A stretch of DNA of 64,000 nt. It comes from Deroplatys truncata. Lineage: Eukaryota; Arthropoda; Insecta; Mantodea; Mantidae. This document shows positions 33,212 to 46,531 of the stretch, piece after piece. Under the pieces are notes generated by a model that worked only from the letters and a program-made list of their open reading frames with translations, did no database searches and was not told the DNA's origin. The stretch spans positions 38,803,501 through 38,867,500 of the forward strand of contig CM060989.1 in the NCBI GenBank assembly GCA_030765065.1. The letters are read 5' to 3'. Both the position numbers and the translations under genes were made by a program. The first letter of the stretch is position 1. Each line of letters starts with the position of its first letter.

Positions 33212-36200
33212 CGAGTGGTTAAAGGCAGCGGCTTGAAAACAAGAATTTCGGGTTTGCGGAAGCAAAAAGCTTTTACCTCTTAAATTCCTGATCTAGTTTA
33301 TTAATGTAGATAAAAGGGAAGCTTGACGTTTGCTTGCAGTACAGCCGAGTGGCTAAAGTGATTGTTTTCTGCACGAAACACCCAGGATCGAGTCTCTTTG
33401 CGGGATTTGCTTTTTATGTCTTGCTTTCAAACAATTACCTTCTATCTTTGTCTTCTTCTCCTCTTCATGGATTAGGCTGATTCCTCTTGCGTCTTTACAG
33501 TGTGTCCTTCTCTGCCTTCCCACGTCTCTATTGGAAAGCTGTTTGGTACCTTCCTAACATGTTCTATTACTACCTTTGTAATAGGAAAAAAAGCTTACTG
33601 CGGAACATAGGACTCGAACCCACAATGCTTGCTTCTGAAGCGCTGCCTTTAACCACTCAGCTATATTGTAACTGATCGGGTAACCACCTTTTATCTTTAT
33701 TAGTACAATGAAGACTAAACTTATAGCGGAAAGATGTTAAAAGGACAGCTTCAACACGAACCCGTATTCCTTGCGTTCAACTCACTGCCGTTAACCACTC
33801 GGCTATAGCAGAGCTAACATAAAAGTCACTTTTTTACCTTTATTAGTGCACTGAAGATTAAAGTTAATAGTGAAAAACGTTAAACTAATAACTGTGACGC
33901 GAACCCACGATTCTTGCACCGTAGTCTGTAACCCTAACCACCGCGCCCGGTGCTGTTGTGAAATACACTGCCTTACTTCTACTAGTTATGGCTTTTATGA
34001 TACACCGTGTGTCCATTCAGGTAGGAAAAAAACTAAATTGGACCAGAACCTGCGATACTTTTGATTAGAACTGGTTGCCTTACCCATGCAACTATGCATC
34101 CAGTAAGAAACTCGCCCTTAGATTGTTCTTATGCTTCCTGAATGGTAAACACGCATGTATTTGAATCCTTACGGACTTGGAATTCTAAAATCTCAAACTT
34201 CGATTATCGTCAAAAGCCATCATATCTGCATACACCTCCAAGTTCTATGGAAATAATGTACTTCTGCATTCGAAATTACGTTCCGCACGTTTTACGTAAC
34301 AAACGCTGTGTATTCGTAAATATCCGAAAACTCCGACCAGATCTGAATTCTGCTAATTTTCAAATTTTCTAACGAGATATATCACGTGACTCAAATACTC
34401 GTTTGTACCGCTGAATTGTACCATTCAAATTTTCTGCAGAATCCACACCATAACTTGCACACCCCATAACCTCTTTCTAAGTTCAAATATCGAAATTTTT
34501 CTGCTCGACTTCAGATCCCAAAGCATACTGGAAACCGAATTTCTCTTTCACACGCAAAATCTCGGTATGGAATTTTTTGGTAGAATACAATACTGCATCA
34601 CTTACGTTACTATAATAAATGAAGAAGAGCGCAGGTATGTGCATAGTTTCACTTTTACTCCTGTGTCTTTACTGTTTTTTCTTCACATAGGGAGAAAAGG
34701 TAACGTTCGCATTTTCTTTCTCGCAGTTTACACAAACACTAATTACTTGGTTCGCCATATATTTAGCTTCTGCAAAGCTTGTGGTGGAAACCATGAACTA
34801 CAAACATGTCGATGGCACTGCACATGCTCTGGTTTGGGCCCATATAACATGGCATTTGTTGCGCAAAACTCCGTCCGTATTTGTTCTCTTCCTCAAGAGC
34901 TCTGCGACGCGTGGCGTTGCTGGCAGGGAGAGCATGTCCTAGCACGAAGGAGTTTCACTGAGATTCTTGTCGGGTCTTTTATATCATATATTCCTCATAC
35001 GGCCGCTTTTGCACCTTGAAAGATGACCCTGTTGACAGACTGGTGATGCCTAGGTATGAGAAGTTGTTTACCTCCTGCATACCAGCTTTTTCATTGGCTG
35101 CTACTCTTGCTCCATTCTTAAATACCGTAACTAGAAACATGCTTGTTCTTATTGACTTGTACATCGTCACTTTAAGCCCATTCCTTTAGATTGTTCACCG
35201 CTGTTTGGAGGTCTTCTCTGTTTCGTGCTCCTATTACCATGTCATCTGCGTATGCATACATAACAACCGGCAGATTTCTTGTTATCATGGTGAAGTCTAT
35301 TGTAGCAATGTTAAAAGGTGTGAGGCTAAGGGATCATCCTGTAGTATTCCGTTTTTTGCTTACGTTACTATACGTAATAGAGAAAGTAAGAACCTAATCA
35401 ATAGGACACTTGAGCGCAAGATGTGCTTGCCAACTTGCAACACGTGTGTTACTTCTTTCATTGGCTGAGTGGTCAGCCCACGGATTTGGTAGTCCGGATA
35501 TCCTGGTTCGATACGCATCTTGGGGTTTTGTTTTTTTAAAGGTTTCTTTTAAAAATAGATTTCAAAATTTTTGCATTAGGACCATTCTTTACACTCAACA
35601 TGTCACGAAATAGTTTAAATTTTTGCCCTAGCTTTAGTGGTATTGAAATTACAGCTCTCTAAAGCGGACTGTCATAAACTTTGACACGTCATAAAACGCA
35701 AATAAATAGGAATTTCGACCAGCGAAGGCCAGATTCGTGATCCTGGCATTCGAAACCATAGGCATACCAAATTTCATCCAAATCGGTGAGGGTCATTAGC
35801 CCAGAGGTCCGGATGGAAGCCAGTTTTGGCTGTTTTCTGAAAAATAAAAGTATTAATATCTCTGCTTGTGCACCACATTTTGCACATTACAAAGTATGAA
35901 ACAATTCGCAAAAAAATTAGCTTCCTGAGAAAAATTAGTTGGAGACTGTAGCTTTGTCCGTTCAGGAATTATTCGCGTTCAAAGTTTCGAAAAGAGGTCC
36001 AAAATCCAAGTCTAAAACCTTGCCATTTTTTGGCGTCCGAGAAAAAAATCTCTGTTTTCGGCGTGATTTGAAAGTTGTGGTCGAGCAGAATTCGGGACCG
36101 GTCTTAGATTTTCGATATCTGAATTTATAAAGAAGTTATGACGTGTGAAAGTTATGGTGTGCATTATGCAGAAAATTTGAAGTGTATTTATTCAGCAGTA

Positions 36201-36541
36201 CAATCAAATAATTGAGTCATATGATATCTCGTTGGAAAACTGAAGATCAGCAGAATTCAGATCTTGCCTTAGTTTTGCGAAATTTTCAATTATACAGGAG
36301 TTATGACGTAAAACGTGCAGAATGGACACACGTTGTGTTACAAACGGCATAAGTAGAAGAATTAAACAACCTCATTCAAGACATGAATCCTGGTGTAGTG
36401 GTTAGAGTTACCGACTACAAAGCAGAGGACGTGAGTTCGTGTCTGAGCTCTTCGTATAGCATTTTTTTCCCTGTACAAGTTAATCTTCATTGAACTAATA
36501 AAGCCAAAAAAAAGTGACTGTTTCATCAGCTACAGCCTAGC
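33212..36541 (+). repeat. Array unit 11 (subtype B, 3330 bp)
   Basis: Subtype B. First unit with ctgtgacgcg in T5 (units 1-10 have ctgcgacgcg) and with cctgatctag near 33288. Private change: tctattactacc near 33565. The following junction changes to cagcctag. Confidence 0.97.
35006..35351 (-). pseudogene. RT fragment, unit 11
   Basis: YADD box at 35241-35252 (minus). Subtype B. Confidence 0.85.
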
Positions 36542-39500
36542 CGAGTGGTTAAAGGCAGCGGCTTGAAAACAAGAATTTCGGGTTTGCGGAAGCAAAAAGC
36601 TTTTACCTCTTAAATTCCTGATCTAGTTTATTAATGTAGATAAAAGGGAAGCTTGACGTTTGCTTGCAGTACAGCCGAGTGGCTAAAGTGATTGTTTTCT
36701 GCACGAAACACCCAGGATCGAGTCTCTTTGCGGGATTTGCTTTTTATGTCTTGCTTTCAAACAATTACCTTCTATCTTTGTCTTCTTCTCCTCTTCATGG
36801 ATTAGGCTGATTCCTCTTGCGTCTTTACAGTGTGTCCTTCTCTGCCTTCCCACGTCTCTATTGGAAAGCTGTTTGGTACCTTCCTAACATGTTCTATTTC
36901 TACCTTTGTAATAGGAAAAAAAGCTTACTGCGGAACATAGGACTCGAACCCACAATGCTTGCTTCTGAAGCACTGCCTTTAACCACTCAGCTATATTGTA
37001 ACTGATCGGGTAACCACCTTTTATCTTTATTAGTACAATGAAGACTAAACTTATAGCGGAAAGATGTTAAAAGGACAGCTTCAACACGAACCCGTATTCC
37101 TTGCGTTCAACTCACTGCCGTTAACCACTCGGCTATAGCAGAGCTAACATAAAAGTCACTTTTTTACCTTTATTAGTGCACTGAAGATTAAAGTTAATAG
37201 TGAAAAACGTTAAACTAATAACTGTGACGCGAACCCACGATTCTTGCACCGTAGTCTGTAACCCTAACCACCGCGCCCGGTGCTGTTGTGAAATACACTG
37301 CCTTACTTCTACTAGTTATGGCTTTTATGATACACCGTGTGTCCATTCAGGTAGGAAAAAAACTAAATTGGACCAGAACCTGCGATACTTTTGATTAGAA
37401 CTGGTTGCCTTACCCATGCAACTATGCATCCAGTAAGAAACTCGCCCTTAGATTGTTCTTATGCTTCCTGAATGGTAAACACGCATGTATTTGAATCCTT
37501 ACGGACTTGGAATTCTAAAATCTCAAACTTCGATTATCGTCAAAAGCCATCATATCTGCATACACCTCCAAGTTCTATGGAAATAATGTACTTCTGCATT
37601 CGAAATTACGTTCCGCACGTTTTACGTAACAAACGCTGTGTATTCGTAAATATCCGAAAACTCCGACCAGATCTGAATTCTGCTAATTTTCAAATTTTCT
37701 AACGAGATATATCACGTGACTCAAATACTCGTTTGTACCGCTGAATTGTACCATTCAAATTTTCTGCAGAATCCACACCATAACTTGCACACCCCATAAC
37801 CTCTTTCTAAGTTCAAATATCGAAATTTTTCTGCTCGACTTCAGATCCCAAAGCATACTGGAAACCGAATTTCTCTTTCACACGCAAAATCTCGGTATGG
37901 AATTTTTTGGTAGAATACAATACTGCATCACTTACGTTACTATAATAAATGAAGAAGAGCGCAGGTATGTGCATAGTTTCACTTTTACTCCTGTGTCTTT
38001 ACTGTTTTTTCTTCACATAGGGAGAAAAGGTAACGTTCGCATTTTCTTTCTCGCAGTTTACACAAACACTAATTACTTGGTTCGCCATATATTTAGCTTC
38101 TGCAAAGCTTGTGGTGGAAACCATGAACTACAAACATGTCGATGGCACTGCACATGCTCTGGTTTGGGCCCATATAACATGGCATTTGTTGCGCAAAACT
38201 CCGTCCGTATTTGTTCTCTTCCTCAAGAGCTCTGCGACGCGTGGCGTTGCTGGCAGGGAGAGCATGTCCTAGCACGAAGGAGTTTCACTGAGATTCTTGT
38301 CGGGTCTTTTATATCATATATTCCTCATACGGCCGCTTTTGCACCTTGAAAGATGACCCTGTTGACAGACTGGTGATGCCTAGGTATGAGAAGTTGTTTA
38401 CCTCCTGCATACCAGCTTTTTCATTGGCTGCTACTCTTGCTCCATTCTTAAATACCGTAACTAGAAACATGCTTGTTCTTATTGACTTGTACATCGTCAC
38501 TTTAAGCCCATTCCTTTAGATTGTTCACCGCTGTTTGGAGGTCTTCTCTGTTTCGTGCTCCTATTACCATGTCATCTGCGTATGCATACATAACAACCGG
38601 CAGATTTCTTGTTATCATGGTGAAGTCTATTGTAGCAATGTTAAAAGGTGTGAGGCTAAGGGATCATCCTGTAGTATTCCGTTTTTTGCTTACGTTACTA
38701 TACGTAATAGAGAAAGTAAGAACCTAATCAATAGGACACTTGAGCGCAAGATGTGCTTGCCAACTTGCAACACGTGTGTTACTTCTTTCATTGGCTGAGT
38801 GGTCAGCCCACGGATTTGGTAGTCCGGATATCCTGGTTCGATACGCATCTTGGGGTTTTGTTTTTTTAAAGGTTTCTTTTAAAAATAGATTTCAAAATTT
38901 TTGCATTAGGACCATTCTTTACACTCAACATGTCACGAAATAGTTTAAATTTTTGCCCTAGCTTTAGTGGTATTGAAATTACAGCTCTCTAAAGCGGACT
39001 GTCATAAACTTTGACACGTCATAAAACGCAAATAAATAGGAATTTCGACCAGCGAAGGCCAGATTCGTGATCCTGGCATTCGAAACCATAGGCATACCAA
39101 ATTTCATCCAAATCGGTGAGGGTCATTAGCCCAGAGGTCCGGATGGAAGCCAGTTTTGGCTGTTTTCTGAAAAATAAAAGTATTAATATCTCTGCTTGTG
39201 CACCACATTTTGCACATTACAAAGTATGAAACAATTCGCAAAAAAATTAGCTTCCTGAGAAAAATTAGTTGGAGACTGTAGCTTTGTCCGTTCAGGAATT
39301 ATTCGCGTTCAAAGTTTCGAAAAGAGGTCCAAAATCCAAGTCTAAAACCTTGCCATTTTTTGGCGTCCGAGAAAAAAATCTCTGTTTTCGGCGTGATTTG
39401 AAAGTTGTGGTCGAGCAGAATTCGGGACCGGTCTTAGATTTTCGATATCTGAATTTATAAAGAAGTTATGACGTGTGAAAGTTATGGTGTGCATTATGCA

Positions 39501-39871
39501 GAAAATTTGAAGTGTATTTATTCAGCAGTACAATCAAATAATTGAGTCATATGATATCTCGTTGGAAAGCTGAAGATCAGCAGAATTCAGATCTTGCCTT
39601 AGTTTTGCGAAATTTTCAATTATACAGGAGTTATGACGTAAAACGTGCAGAATGGACACACGTTGTGTTACAAACGGCATAAGTAGAAGAATTAAACAAC
39701 CTCATTCAAGACATGAATCCTGGTGTAGTGGTTAGAGTTACCGACTACAAAGCAGAGGACGTGAGTTCGTGTCTGAGCTCTTCGTATAGCATTTTTTTCC
39801 CTGTACAAGTTAATCTTCATTGAACTAATAAAGCCAAAAAAAAGTGACTGTTTCATCAGCTACAGCCTAGC
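36542..39871 (+). repeat. Array unit 12 (subtype B, 3330 bp)
   Basis: Subtype B, preceded by cagcctag and carrying cctgatctag, as do units 13, 14 and 18. It shares gaaacaattc with units 11 and 13. No private rearrangement seen. Confidence 0.97.
38336..38681 (-). pseudogene. RT fragment, unit 12
   Basis: YADD box at 38571-38582 (minus). Subtype B. Confidence 0.85.
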
Positions 39872-42800
39872 CGAGTGGTTAAAGGCAGCGGCTTGAAAAC
39901 AAGAATTTCGGGTTTGCGGAAGCAAAAAGCTTTTACCTCTTAAATTCCTGATCTAGTTTATTAATGTAGATAAAAGGGAAGCTTGACGTTTGCTTGCAGT
40001 ACAGCCGAGTGGCTAAAGTGATTGTTTTCTGCACGAAACACCCAGGATCGAGTCTCTTTGCGGGATTTGCTTTTTATGTCTTGCTTTCAAACAATTACCT
40101 TCTATCTTTGTCTTCTTCTCCTCTTCATGGATTAGGCTGATTCCTCTTGCGTCTTTACAGTGTGTCCTTCTCTGCCTTCCCACGTCTCTATTGGAAAGCT
40201 GTTTGGTACCTTCCTAACATGTTCTATTTCTACCCTTGTAATAGGAAAAAAAGCTTACTGCGGAACATAGGACTCGAACCCACAATGCTTGCTTCTGAAG
40301 CACTGCCTTTAACCACCCAGCTATATTGTAACTGATCGGGTAACCACCTTTTATCTTTATTAGTACAATGAAGACTAAACTTATAGCGGAAAGATGTTAA
40401 AAGGACAGCTTCAACACGAACCCGTATTCCTTGCGTTCAACTCACTGCCGTTAACCACTCGGCTATAGCAGAGCTAACATAAAAGTCACTTTTTTACCTT
40501 TATTAGTGCACTGAAGATTAAAGTTAATAGTGAAAAACGTTAAACTAATAACTGTGACGCGAACCCACGATTCTTGCACCGTAGTCTGTAACCCTAACCA
40601 CCGCGCCCGGTGCTGTTGTGAAATACACTGCCTTACTTCTACTAGTTATGGCTTTTATGATACACCGTGTGTCCATTCAGGTAGGAAAAAAACTAAATTG
40701 GACCAGAACCTGCGATACTTTTGATTAGAACTGGTTGCCTTACCCATGCAACTATGCATCCAGTAAGAAACTCGCCCTTAGATTGTTCTTATGCTTCCTG
40801 AATGGTAAACACGCATGTATTTGAATCCTTACGGACTTGGAATTCTAAAATCTCAAACTTCGATTATCGTCAAAAGCCATCATATCTGCATACACCTCCA
40901 AGTTCTATGGAAATAATGTACTTCTGCATTCGAAATTACGTTCCGCACGTTTTACGTAACAAACGCTGTGTATTCGTAAATATCCGAAAACTCCGACCAG
41001 ATCTGAATTCTGCTAATTTTCAAATTTTCTAACGAGATATATCACGTGACTCAAATACTCGTTTGTACCGCTGAATTGTACCATTCAAATTTTCTGCAGA
41101 ATCCACACCATAACTTGCACACCCCATAACCTCTTTCTAAGTTCAAATATCGAAATTTTTCTGCTCGACTTCAGATCCCAAAGCATACTGGAAACCGAAT
41201 TTCTCTTTCACACGCAAAATCTCGGTATGGAATTTTTTGGTAGAATACAATACTGCATCACTTACGTTACTATAATAAATGAAGAAGAGCGCAGGTATGT
41301 GCATAGTTTCACTTTTACTCCTGTGTCTTTACTGTTTTTTCTTCACATAGGGAGAAAAGGTAACGTTCGCATTTTCTTTCTCGCAGTTTACACAAACACT
41401 AATTACTTGGTTCGCCATATATTTAGCTTCTGCAAAGCTTGTGGTGGAAACCATGAACTACAAACATGTCGATGGCACTGCACATGCTCTGGTTTGGGCC
41501 CATATAACATGGCATTTGTTGCGCAAAACTCCGTCCGTATTTGTTCTCTTCCTCAAGAGCTCTGCGACGCGTGGCGTTGCTGGCAGGGAGAGCATGTCCT
41601 AGCACGAAGGAGTTTCACTGAGATTCTTGTCGGGTCTTTTATATCATATATTCCTCATACGGCCGCTTTTGCACCTTGAAAGATGACCCTGTTGACAGAC
41701 TGGTGATGCCTAGGTATGAGAAGTTGTTTACCTCCTGCATACCAGCTTTTTCATTGGCTGCTACTCTTGCTCCATTCTTAAATACCGTAACTAGAAACAT
41801 GCTTGTTCTTATTGACTTGTACATCGTCACTTTAAGCCCATTCCTTTAGATTGTTCACCGCTGTTTGGAGGTCTTCTCTGTTTCGTGCTCCTATTACCAT
41901 GTCATCTGCGTATGCATACATAACAACCGGCAGATTTCTTGTTATCATGGTGAAGTCTATTGTAGCAATGTTAAAAGGTGTGAGGCTAAGGGATCATCCT
42001 GTAGTATTCCGTTTTTTGCTTACGTTACTATACGTAATAGAGAAAGTAAGAACCTAATCAATAGGACACTTGAGCGCAAGATGTGCTTGCCAACTTGCAA
42101 CACGTGTGTTACTTCTTTCATTGGCTGAGTGGTCAGCCCACGGATTTGGTAGTCCGGATATCCTGGTTCGATACGCATCTTGGGGTTTTGTTTTTTTAAA
42201 GGTTTCTTTTAAAAATAGATTTCAAAATTTTTGCATTAGGACCATTCTTTACACTCAACATGTCACGAAATAGTTTAAATTTTTGCCCTAGCTTTAGTGG
42301 TATTGAAATTACAGCTCTCTAAAGCGGACTGTCATAAACTTTGACACGTCATAAAACGCAAATAAATAGGAATTTCGACCAGCGAAGGCCAGATTCGTGA
42401 TCCTGGCATTCGAAACCATAGGCATACCAAATTTCATCCAAATCGGTGAGGGTCATTAGCCCAGAGGTCCGGATGGAAGCCAGTTTTGGCTGTTTTCTGA
42501 AAAATAAAAGTATTAATATCTCTGCTTGTGCACCACATTTTGCACATTACAAAGTATGAAACAATTCGCAAAAAAATTAGCTTCCTGAGAAAAATTAGTT
42601 GGAGACTGTAGCTTTGTCCGTTCAGGAATTATTCGCGTTCAAAGTTTCGAAAAGAGGTCCAAAATCCAAGTCTAAAACCTTGCCATTTTTTGGCGTCCGA
42701 GAAAAAAATCTCTGTTTTCGGCGTGATTTGAAAGTTGTGGTCGAGCAGAATTCGGGACCGGTCTTAGATTTTCGATATCTGAATTTATAAAGAAGTTATG

Positions 42801-43201
42801 ACGTGTGAAAGTTATGGTGTGCATTATGCAGAAAATTTGAAGTGTATTTATTCAGCAGTACAATCAAATAATTGAGTCATATGATATCTCGTTGGAAAGC
42901 TGAAGATCAGCAGAATTCAGATCTTGCCTTAGTTTTGCGAAATTTTCAATTATACAGGAGTTATGACGTAAAACGTGCAGAATGGACACACGTTGTGTTA
43001 CAAACGGCATAAGTAGAAGAATTAAACAACCTCATTCAAGACATGAATCCTGGTGTAGTGGTTAGAGTTACCGACTACAAAGCAGAGGACGTGAGTTCGT
43101 GTCTGAGCTCTTCGTATAGCATTTTTTTCCCTGTACAAGTTAATCTTCATTGAACTAATAAAGCCAAAAAAAAGTGACTGTTTCATCAGCTACAGCCTAG
43201 C
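39872..43201 (+). repeat. Array unit 13 (subtype B, 3330 bp)
   Basis: Subtype B. A T-to-C change at 40317 alters the T3 A box (minus strand gctgagtgg becomes gctgggtgg). Another private change gives tctacccttg near 40233. Confidence 0.97.
41666..42011 (-). pseudogene. RT fragment, unit 13
   Basis: YADD box at 41901-41912 (minus). Subtype B. Confidence 0.85.
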
Positions 43202-46200
43202 CGAGTGGTTAAAGGCAGCGGCTTGAAAACAAGAATTTCGGGTTTGCGGAAGCAAAAAGCTTTTACCTCTTAAATTCCTGATCTAGTTTATTAATGTAGA
43301 TAAAAGGGAAGCTTGACGTTTGCTTGCAGTACAGCCGAGTGGCTAAAGTGATTGTTTTCTGCACGAAACACCCAGGATCGAGTCTCTTTGCGGGATTTGC
43401 TTTTTATGTCTTGCTTTCAAACAATTACCTTCTATCTTTGTCTTCTTCTCCTCTTCATGGATTAGGCTGATTCCTCTTGCGTCTTTACAGTGTGTCCTTC
43501 TCTGCCTTCCCACGTCTCTATTGGAAAGCTGTTTGGTACCTTCCTAACATGTTCTATTTCTACCTTTGTAATAGGAAAAAAAGCTTACTGCGGAACATAG
43601 GACTCGAACCCACAATGCTTGCTTCTGAAGCACTGCCTTTAACCACTCAGCTATATTGTAACTGATCGGGTAACCACCTTTTATCTTTATTAGTACAATG
43701 AAGACTAAACTTATAGCGGAAAGATGTTAAAAGGACAGCTTCAACACGAACCCGTATTCCTTGCGTTGAACTCACTGCCGTTAACCACTCGGCTATAGCA
43801 GAGCTAACATAAAAGTCACTTTTTTACCTTTATTAGTGCACTGAAGATTAAAGTTAATAGTGAAAAACGTTAAACTAATAACTGTGACGCGAACCCACGA
43901 TTCTTGCACCGTAGTCTGTAACCCTAACCACCGCGCCCGGTGCTGTTGTGAAATACACTGCCTTACTTCTACTAGTTATGGCTTTTATGATACACCGTGT
44001 GTCCATTCAGGTAGGAAAAAAACTAAATTGGACCAGAACCTGCGATACTTTTGATTAGAACTGGTTGCCTTACCCATGCAACTATGCATCCAGTAAGAAA
44101 CTCGCCCTTAGATTGTTCTTATGCTTCCTGAATGGTAAACACGCATGTATTTGAATCCTTACGGACTTGGAATCCTAAAATCTCAAACTTCGATTATCGT
44201 CAAAAGCCATCATATCTGCATACACCTCCAAGTTCTATGGAAATAATGTACTTCTGCATTCGAAATTACGTTCCGCACGTTTTACGTAACAAACGCTGTG
44301 TATTCGTAAATATCCGAAAACTCCGACCAGATCTGAATTCTGCTAATTTTCAAATTTTCTAACGAGATATATCACGTGACTCAAATACTCGTTTGTACCG
44401 CTGAATTGTACCATTCAAATTTTCTGCAGAATCCACACCATAACTTGCACACCCCATAACCTCTTTCTAAGTTCAAATATCGAAATTTTTCTGCTCGACT
44501 TCAGATCCCAAAGCATACTGGAAACCGAATTTCTCTTTCACACGCAAAATCTCGGTATGGAATTTTTTGGTAGAATACAATACTGCATCACTTACGTTAC
44601 TATAATAAATGAAGAAGAGCGCAGGTATGTGCATAGTTTCACTTTTACTCCTGTGTCTTTACTGTTTTTTCTTCACATAGGGAGAAAAGGTAACGTTCGC
44701 ATTTTCTTTCTCGCAGTTTACACAAACACTAATTACTTGGTTCGCCATATATTTAGCTTCTGCAAAGCTTGTGGTGGAAACCATGAACTACAAACATGTC
44801 GATGGCACTGCACATGCTCTGGTTTGGGCCCATATAACATGGCATTTGTTGCGCAAAACTCCGTCCGTATTTGTTCTCTTCCTCAAGAGCTCTGCGACGC
44901 GTGGCGTTGCTGGCAGGGAGAGCATGTCCTAGCACGAAGGAGTTTCACTGAGATTCTTGTCGGGTCTTTTATATCATATATTCCTCATACGGCCGCTTTT
45001 GCACCTTGAAAGATGACCCTGTTGACAGACTGGTGATGCCTAGGTATGAGAAATTGTTTACCTCCTGCATACCAGCTTTTTCATTGGCTGCTACTCTTGC
45101 TCCATTCTTAAATACCGTAACTAGAAACATGCTTGTTCTTATTGACTTGTACATCGTCACTTTAAGCCCATTCCTTTAGATTGTTCACCGCTGTTTGGAG
45201 GTCTTCTCTGTTTCGTGCTCCTATTACCATGTCATCTGCGTATGCATACATAACAACCGGCAGATTTCTTGTTATCATGGTGAAGTCTATTGTAGCAATG
45301 TTAAAAGGTGTGAGGCTAAGGGATCATCCTGTAGTATTCCGTTTTTTGCTTACGTTACTATACGTAATAGAGAAAGTAAGAACCTAATCAATAGGACACT
45401 TGAGCGCAAGATGTGCTTGCCAACTTGCAACACGTGTGTTACTTCTTTCATTGGCTGAGTGGTCAGCCCACGGATTTGGTAGTCCGGATATCCTGGTTCG
45501 ATACGCATCTTGGGGTTTTGTTTTTTTAAAGGTTTCTTTTAAAAATAGATTTCAAAATTTTTGCATTAGGACCATTCTTTACACTCAACATGTCACGAAA
45601 TAGTTTAAATTTTTGCCCTAGCTTTAGTGGTATTGAAATTACAGCTCTCTAAAGCGGACTGTCATAAACTTTGACACGTCATAAAACGCAAATAAATAGG
45701 AATTTCGACCAGCGAAGGCCAGATTCGTGATCCTGGCATTCGAAACCATAGGCATACCAAATTTCATCCAAATCGGTGAGGGTCATTAGCCCAGAGGTCC
45801 GGATGGAAGCCAGTTTTGGCTGTTTTCTGAAAAATAAAAGTATTAATATCTCTGCTTGTGCACCACATTTTGCACATTACAAAGTATGAAAAAATTCGCA
45901 AAAAAATTAGCTTCCTGAGAAAAATTAGTTGGAGACTGTAGCTTTGTCCGTTCAGGAATTATTCGCGTTCAAAGTTTCGAAAAGAGGTCCAAAATCCAAG
46001 TCTAAAACCTTGCCATTTTTTGGCGTCCGAGAAAAAAATCTCTGTTTTCGGCGTGATTTGAAAGTTGTGGTCGAGCAGAATTCGGGGCCGGTCTTAGATT
46101 TTCGATATCTGAATTTATAAAGAAGTTATGACGTGTGAAAGTTATGGTGTGCATTATGCAGAAAATTTGAAGTGTATTTATTCAGCAGTACAATCGAATA

Positions 46201-46531
46201 ATTGAGTCATATGATATCTCGTTGGAAAGCTGAAGATCAGCAGAATTCAGATCTTGCCTTAGTTTTGCGAAATTTTCAATTATACAGGAGTTATGACGTA
46301 AAACGTGCAGAATGGACACACGTTGTGTTACAAACGGCATAAGTAGAAGAATTAAACAACCTCATTCAAGACATGAATCCTGGTGTAGTGGTTAGAGTTA
46401 CCGACTACAAAGCAGAGGACGTGAGTTCGTGTCTGAGCTCTTCGTATAGCATTTTTTTCCCTGTACAAGTTAATCTTCATTGAACTAATAAAGCCTAAAA
46501 AAAGTGACTGTTTCATCAGCTACAGCATAGC
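43202..46531 (+). repeat. Array unit 14 (subtype B, 3330 bp)
   Basis: Subtype B. It carries ggaatcctaaaa near 44173 (shared with units 16, 17 and 19), gcgttgaact in T4 and a private gagaaattg near 45048. The tail reverts to ggggccgg, cgaataatt and catagccgag. Confidence 0.97.
44996..45341 (-). pseudogene. RT fragment, unit 14
   Basis: YADD box at 45231-45242 (minus). Subtype B, with a private G-to-A change near 45053. Confidence 0.85.
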
